Assembly (NCBI RefSeq): GCF_002217405.1
Contig: NZ_MUHE01000018.1
Coordinates: 33,621 to 97,620 of the forward strand
Source of the DNA: Flavobacterium psychrophilum DSM 3660 = ATCC 49418
GTDB taxonomy: Bacteria; Bacteroidota; Bacteroidia; Flavobacteriales; Flavobacteriaceae
DNA: 64,000 nt
Direction: 5' to 3'
Shown: positions 61,086 through 64,000 of the stretch, in pieces
Layout: each line of letters begins with the position of its first letter
How positions within the stretch are numbered: position 1 is the stretch's first letter
The notes under the pieces: model-generated
The model's input: the letters and a program-made list of their open reading frames with translations, nothing else
Databases searched by the model: none
Told to the model about the DNA's origin: nothing
Made by a program: the position numbers and the translations under genes

Positions 61086-62528
61086 ATGCAAAAAATAAAA
61101 TACTCGTTTTTAATAATTACAACATTATTGTATTGTGGTGTTTCTTTTGGCCAACCCAAAAAATGGACACTCGAAGAATGTGTAGCTTATGCTATAGAGC
61201 ACAACATTTCGATAAAACAAGCTGTTTTAGACAAAGAATTGTCTGACATTTCTAAGAAAGATGCCTTAGGTAAATTTTTTCCTTCGGTAAATGCGCAAAG
61301 TTCCCATTCTTGGAATATTGGTTTAAACCAAAATATCACAACAGGTTTGTTAGAAAACCAGACCACACAATTTACTTCGGCAGGAGTAAATATTAGTATC
61401 GATATTTATAAAGGTTTGCAGAACCAAAACCTGTTGCGAAAAGCAAATCTTAGCAGCATTGCTTCGCAATACCAATTAACAAAAATGCAAGAAGATGTTT
61501 CGTTAAACATTGTAAACGGGTATTTGCAAATACTTTTTAACAAGGAAAATCTAAAAGTACAGCAGCTACAATTGGCTTACGACAACAAACAATTAGAAAG
61601 GAGCAAAGAACTAGTAGAAGCTGGAGTAACGCCTCGTGGCGATTTACTAGATGTAAAAGCGACTGTTGCCACAGATAACCAGCGATTTATTGCTGCAGAA
61701 AACGCCTTATTTTTATCGAAATTAAGCTTAGCCCAATTATTACAAATAGATGATTTTGAAAATTTTGACATTACCGATGCCGAAATTCCCATTCAAGAAA
61801 ACACCATCTTAATGCAAGACCCTAAAGTAATTTTAGATAAAGCAAAAAAAAACAGAACCGATTTGAAAATTGCGCAAACCAATGTACAAATTGCCGAAAA
61901 AAATCTGCAAATCTCACGAGGCGCATACCAACCAACACTGCAAGGTTTTTATAGTTTTAGCACCCGAGCAGGTTATTCGGATAGAGTCGTTGGGTTTGCA
62001 CCAAACACAAGCAATCCCACAGCTATAATTGGTTATGTAGAGGGTACAAACCAGTCAGTTTTACAACCCAATTATTCTAGAATATTAGACAAACCAGATG
62101 CTATTTTTAATCAGTTTAGTACCAACAAAGGACAAAACTTTGGGCTAAATTTAAACATTCCTATACTTAACGGATTTTCGGTAAGAAACAATGTAGCACG
62201 CTCGAAAATCGCACTAGACCGTTCGAAAATAACTTTAAAACAACAAGAATTAGATGTAGAAAGAACAGTTTTTACTGCCTATACCGATACAAAAGGGGCA
62301 CAAAAAACACATGAAGCTGCACTTGCCACATTTGAAGCAAGACAAAAATCATTTAACTATGCTAAAGAAAGATATGAAGTAGGACTCATGAATATTTTCG
62401 ATTTTAATCAGGCACAAACATTGTTTACAAATGCCCAATCGGAAGTTTTAAGAACCAAATATGACTATATTTTTAGAACCAAAATTTTAGAATTTTACTT
62501 CGGAATTCCAATTATTAAAAAACAATAA
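61086..62528 (+). CDS. TolC-family outer-membrane efflux protein
   Basis: The 480-aa product has a signal peptide (cleavage after SFGQ, residue about 23) and the TolC/OEP layout: two repeats of long coiled helices (about 60-230 and 255-470) with the start WTLEECVAYAIEHNISIKQA. Segments such as ELVEAGVTPRGDLLDVKA and KERYEVGLMNIFDFNQAQTLF are typical. It forms the outer channel of a tripartite efflux pump or type I exporter; the adaptor gene follows 6 bp later. Confidence 0.93.
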   Translation: MQKIKYSFLIITTLLYCGVSFGQPKKWTLEECVAYAIEHNISIKQAVLDKELSDISKKDALGKFFPSVNAQSSHSWNIGLNQNITTGLLENQTTQFTSAGVNISIDIYKGLQNQNLLRKANLSSIASQYQLTKMQEDVSLNIVNGYLQILFNKENLKVQQLQLAYDNKQLERSKELVEAGVTPRGDLLDVKATVATDNQRFIAAENALFLSKLSLAQLLQIDDFENFDITDAEIPIQENTILMQDPKVILDKAKKNRTDLKIAQTNVQIAEKNLQISRGAYQPTLQGFYSFSTRAGYSDRVVGFAPNTSNPTAIIGYVEGTNQSVLQPNYSRILDKPDAIFNQFSTNKGQNFGLNLNIPILNGFSVRNNVARSKIALDRSKITLKQQELDVERTVFTAYTDTKGAQKTHEAALATFEARQKSFNYAKERYEVGLMNIFDFNQAQTLFTNAQSEVLRTKYDYIFRTKILEFYFGIPIIKKQ

Positions 62529-62533
62529 GTACC

Positions 62534-63871
62534 ATGACAAAAAAAACAAAATATATCGTATTAGGCATTGCTGTTACCGCAATTATAGGAGCAATATATC
62601 TTAAAAAATCAGGAGCTATAGGAGATAGTAATAAAGGCAAAGAAGTAGAAATTGCTACAATAACACAACGAACTGTAACAGAAACTGTATCTGGAACAGG
62701 AAAAATTCAGCCTGAAATAGAAGTTAAAATCTCATCTGAAGTTTCTGGAGAAATTATTGCATTACCCGTAAAAGAAGGACAAACTGTTAAGAAAGGAGAT
62801 TTATTAGTACAAGTAAACCCTAAATTATACACACAAGGATTAAACAAGTCTCAAGCTGGTTTATCTAATACCAAAGCTGGTTTAAGCCAAACTGACGCTC
62901 AGTTTAAAGAAGCAAAAGCAAGTTATGAAAGAAGCAAAAAATTATATGACAAAGGAATTATATCTAGAGCAGAATGGGACAAATCTGTAGCTACTTACGA
63001 AAGTGCGCAAGCAGCAAAACAAGCAGCATATTATAACGTACAAAGCGCATCGGCAACGGTAAATGAGTCGAAGGAAAATTTAGGAAAAACAGCTATTTAT
63101 GCACCCGTTGACGGAACTATTTCTAAACTTGGAGTAGAATTAGGCGAGCGTGTTTTAGGAACACAACAAATGGCAGGTACCGAAATGATGCGTGTTGCCG
63201 ACTTAAACAATATGGAGGTCGAAGTTGATGTAAATGAAAATGATATTGTAAAAATTTCGATAGGAGATTTAGCAAAAGTAGAAGTAGATGCGTATCTAAA
63301 AAAAGAATTCAGAGGAATTGTAACGAGTATTTCAAATTCGGCAAGTACTGCTTTGACTGCGGATCAAGTTACAAATTTTAAAGTAAAAGTTAGAATTATT
63401 AAAGACTCCTATCAAGATTTAATGTCAGGAAAACCAGCCAGTTTTTCTCCTTTTCGCCCAGGCATGACGGCAACCGTAGATATTATAACAACACGCAAAG
63501 AAAATGTTATTGCCGTACCTATTAGTGCTGTTGTCATGAGGACAGACACCTCTGCTTCACGCAAAGTATTAATGGTTAAAGATGATAACTCAGACAATTC
63601 CGAACAAGAACCAGAAGTGAAAAACGAAAAAAGATACGAATGTGTTTTTGTAAAAATGGGAGATAAAGTAAAACTCCGAATCGTAACCACAGGAATTCAA
63701 GATGATAGTTATATAGAAGTTCTTTCTGGTCTCAAAAAAGGCGAAACCATTATAACCGGACCTTATACAACAGTTACAAAAGAGTTAAATCCTGACGATG
63801 CCGTTTATGTAAAAACGAAAAAACAAATCGAAACCGAAAAGAAAAAAGAAAACGACAACAAAGAGAGCTAA
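62534..63871 (+). CDS. Periplasmic adaptor (membrane fusion) protein of an efflux system
   Basis: The 445-aa protein has an N-terminal membrane anchor (about 7-24) and a biotinyl-lipoyl-like segment (VSGEIIALPVKEGQTVKKGD, about 73-92). A coiled-coil hairpin (about 110-180) is followed by a barrel domain (ETMMRVADLNNMEVEVDVNENDI), ending in an acidic/lysine-rich tail. Such anchored adaptors often pair with MacB-type ABC permeases, whose gene is expected beyond the window. A strong terminator-like hairpin follows the stop, so the operon may end here, or the hairpin may be attenuating. Confidence 0.9.
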   Translation: MTKKTKYIVLGIAVTAIIGAIYLKKSGAIGDSNKGKEVEIATITQRTVTETVSGTGKIQPEIEVKISSEVSGEIIALPVKEGQTVKKGDLLVQVNPKLYTQGLNKSQAGLSNTKAGLSQTDAQFKEAKASYERSKKLYDKGIISRAEWDKSVATYESAQAAKQAAYYNVQSASATVNESKENLGKTAIYAPVDGTISKLGVELGERVLGTQQMAGTEMMRVADLNNMEVEVDVNENDIVKISIGDLAKVEVDAYLKKEFRGIVTSISNSASTALTADQVTNFKVKVRIIKDSYQDLMSGKPASFSPFRPGMTATVDIITTRKENVIAVPISAVVMRTDTSASRKVLMVKDDNSDNSEQEPEVKNEKRYECVFVKMGDKVKLRIVTTGIQDDSYIEVLSGLKKGETIITGPYTTVTKELNPDDAVYVKTKKQIETEKKKENDNKES

Positions 63872-63890
63872 ACCAAAAGAAATTTAATAT

Positions 63891-63936
63891 AAAACATGCC
63901 CAAAAAAATTAGACACTATTTTGGGGCATGTTTTAT
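63891..63936 (+). terminator. Intrinsic terminator after the efflux adaptor gene
   Basis: ACATGCCC (63894-63901) pairs with GGGCATGT (63924-63931), with A and T runs extending the stem on both sides, followed by TTTTATAA. It lies 20 bp beyond the stop. The remaining bases to 64000 are AT-rich and show no gene. Confidence 0.85.
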
Positions 63937-64000
63937 AATTATATGCCTTTTTTTAGTAAAAATTATCGTTTTTTTATTACTATACCATTTAAAGTTTAAA

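Overview
This AT-rich window looks like a chromosomal segment of a Flavobacterium-type member of the Bacteroidota. The support is: a mraZ-to-ftsZ division and wall cluster whose mraZ, ftsQ, mraY and ftsI have Bacteroidota-type lengths; gliding genes gldB and gldC; type IX secretion genes of the PorG and PorP/SprF families; many TAnnTTTG promoter boxes in place of Shine-Dalgarno/-35/-10 style signals; and dispersed hairpin repeats of a kind I associate with Flavobacterium. I see no tRNA, rRNA, CRISPR array, insertion sequence or prophage. The content is mostly core genes.

Layout. 1-14.3 kb (minus strand): mraZ, rsmH, ftsL, ftsI, murE, mraY, murD, ftsW, murG, murC, ftsQ, ftsA and the start of ftsZ, nearly gapless. 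14.5-19.1 kb: an alpha/beta hydrolase, engB, gldC and gldB (minus), nadE, and an orphan LuxR-type response regulator. 19.1-27.6 kb (minus): a primase lacking zinc ligands, two tandem beta-helix-like secreted paralogues, a sigma factor/membrane protein/beta-barrel operon, and a polyprenyl diphosphate synthase. 27.7-31.4 kb: a lipoprotein, rlmN, an O-methyltransferase, a PAP2 phosphatase and tatA. 31.6-36.5 kb (minus): clpX, clpP, tig, a holin-like membrane protein and a hydrolase. 36.6-38.9 kb: a two-gene ABC transporter and pdxJ. 39-47.4 kb (plus): a 56-aa basic protein, a CBS protein, nadK, then porG-uppS-bamA-skp-skp and murI. 47.8-54 kb: a gamma-carbonic anhydrase, PorP/SprF, an Nfu protein, a DUF255 protein, an amphipathic helical protein and tsaB. 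54.2-59.5 kb (plus): a cytochrome oxidase assembly cluster (ctaB, two subunit III genes, subunit IV, a cysteine-less SCO-like protein, SCO, DUF420, a CxxC mini-protein). 59.5-64 kb: a DUF4403 lipoprotein, then a TolC/adaptor efflux operon.

The genes fall into a few processes: peptidoglycan synthesis and division (dcw block, uppS, murI); outer-membrane assembly and type IX secretion/gliding (bamA, skp pair, porG, porP/sprF, gldB, gldC); proteostasis (clpX, clpP, tig); and aerobic respiration (ctaB/cox/sco, polyprenyl synthase).

The strongest unexplained signal is a four-copy intergenic element (about 17.43, 33.65, 47.44 and 50.86 kb). Its flanks are conserved, its central stem changes sequence completely while staying self-complementary, and its outer helix shows compensatory base-pair changes. 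It may correspond to the published Flavo-1 RNA motif, which I could not check. A second class of short period-7 to period-15 repeats fills gaps inside operons and in one case encodes the end of murG.
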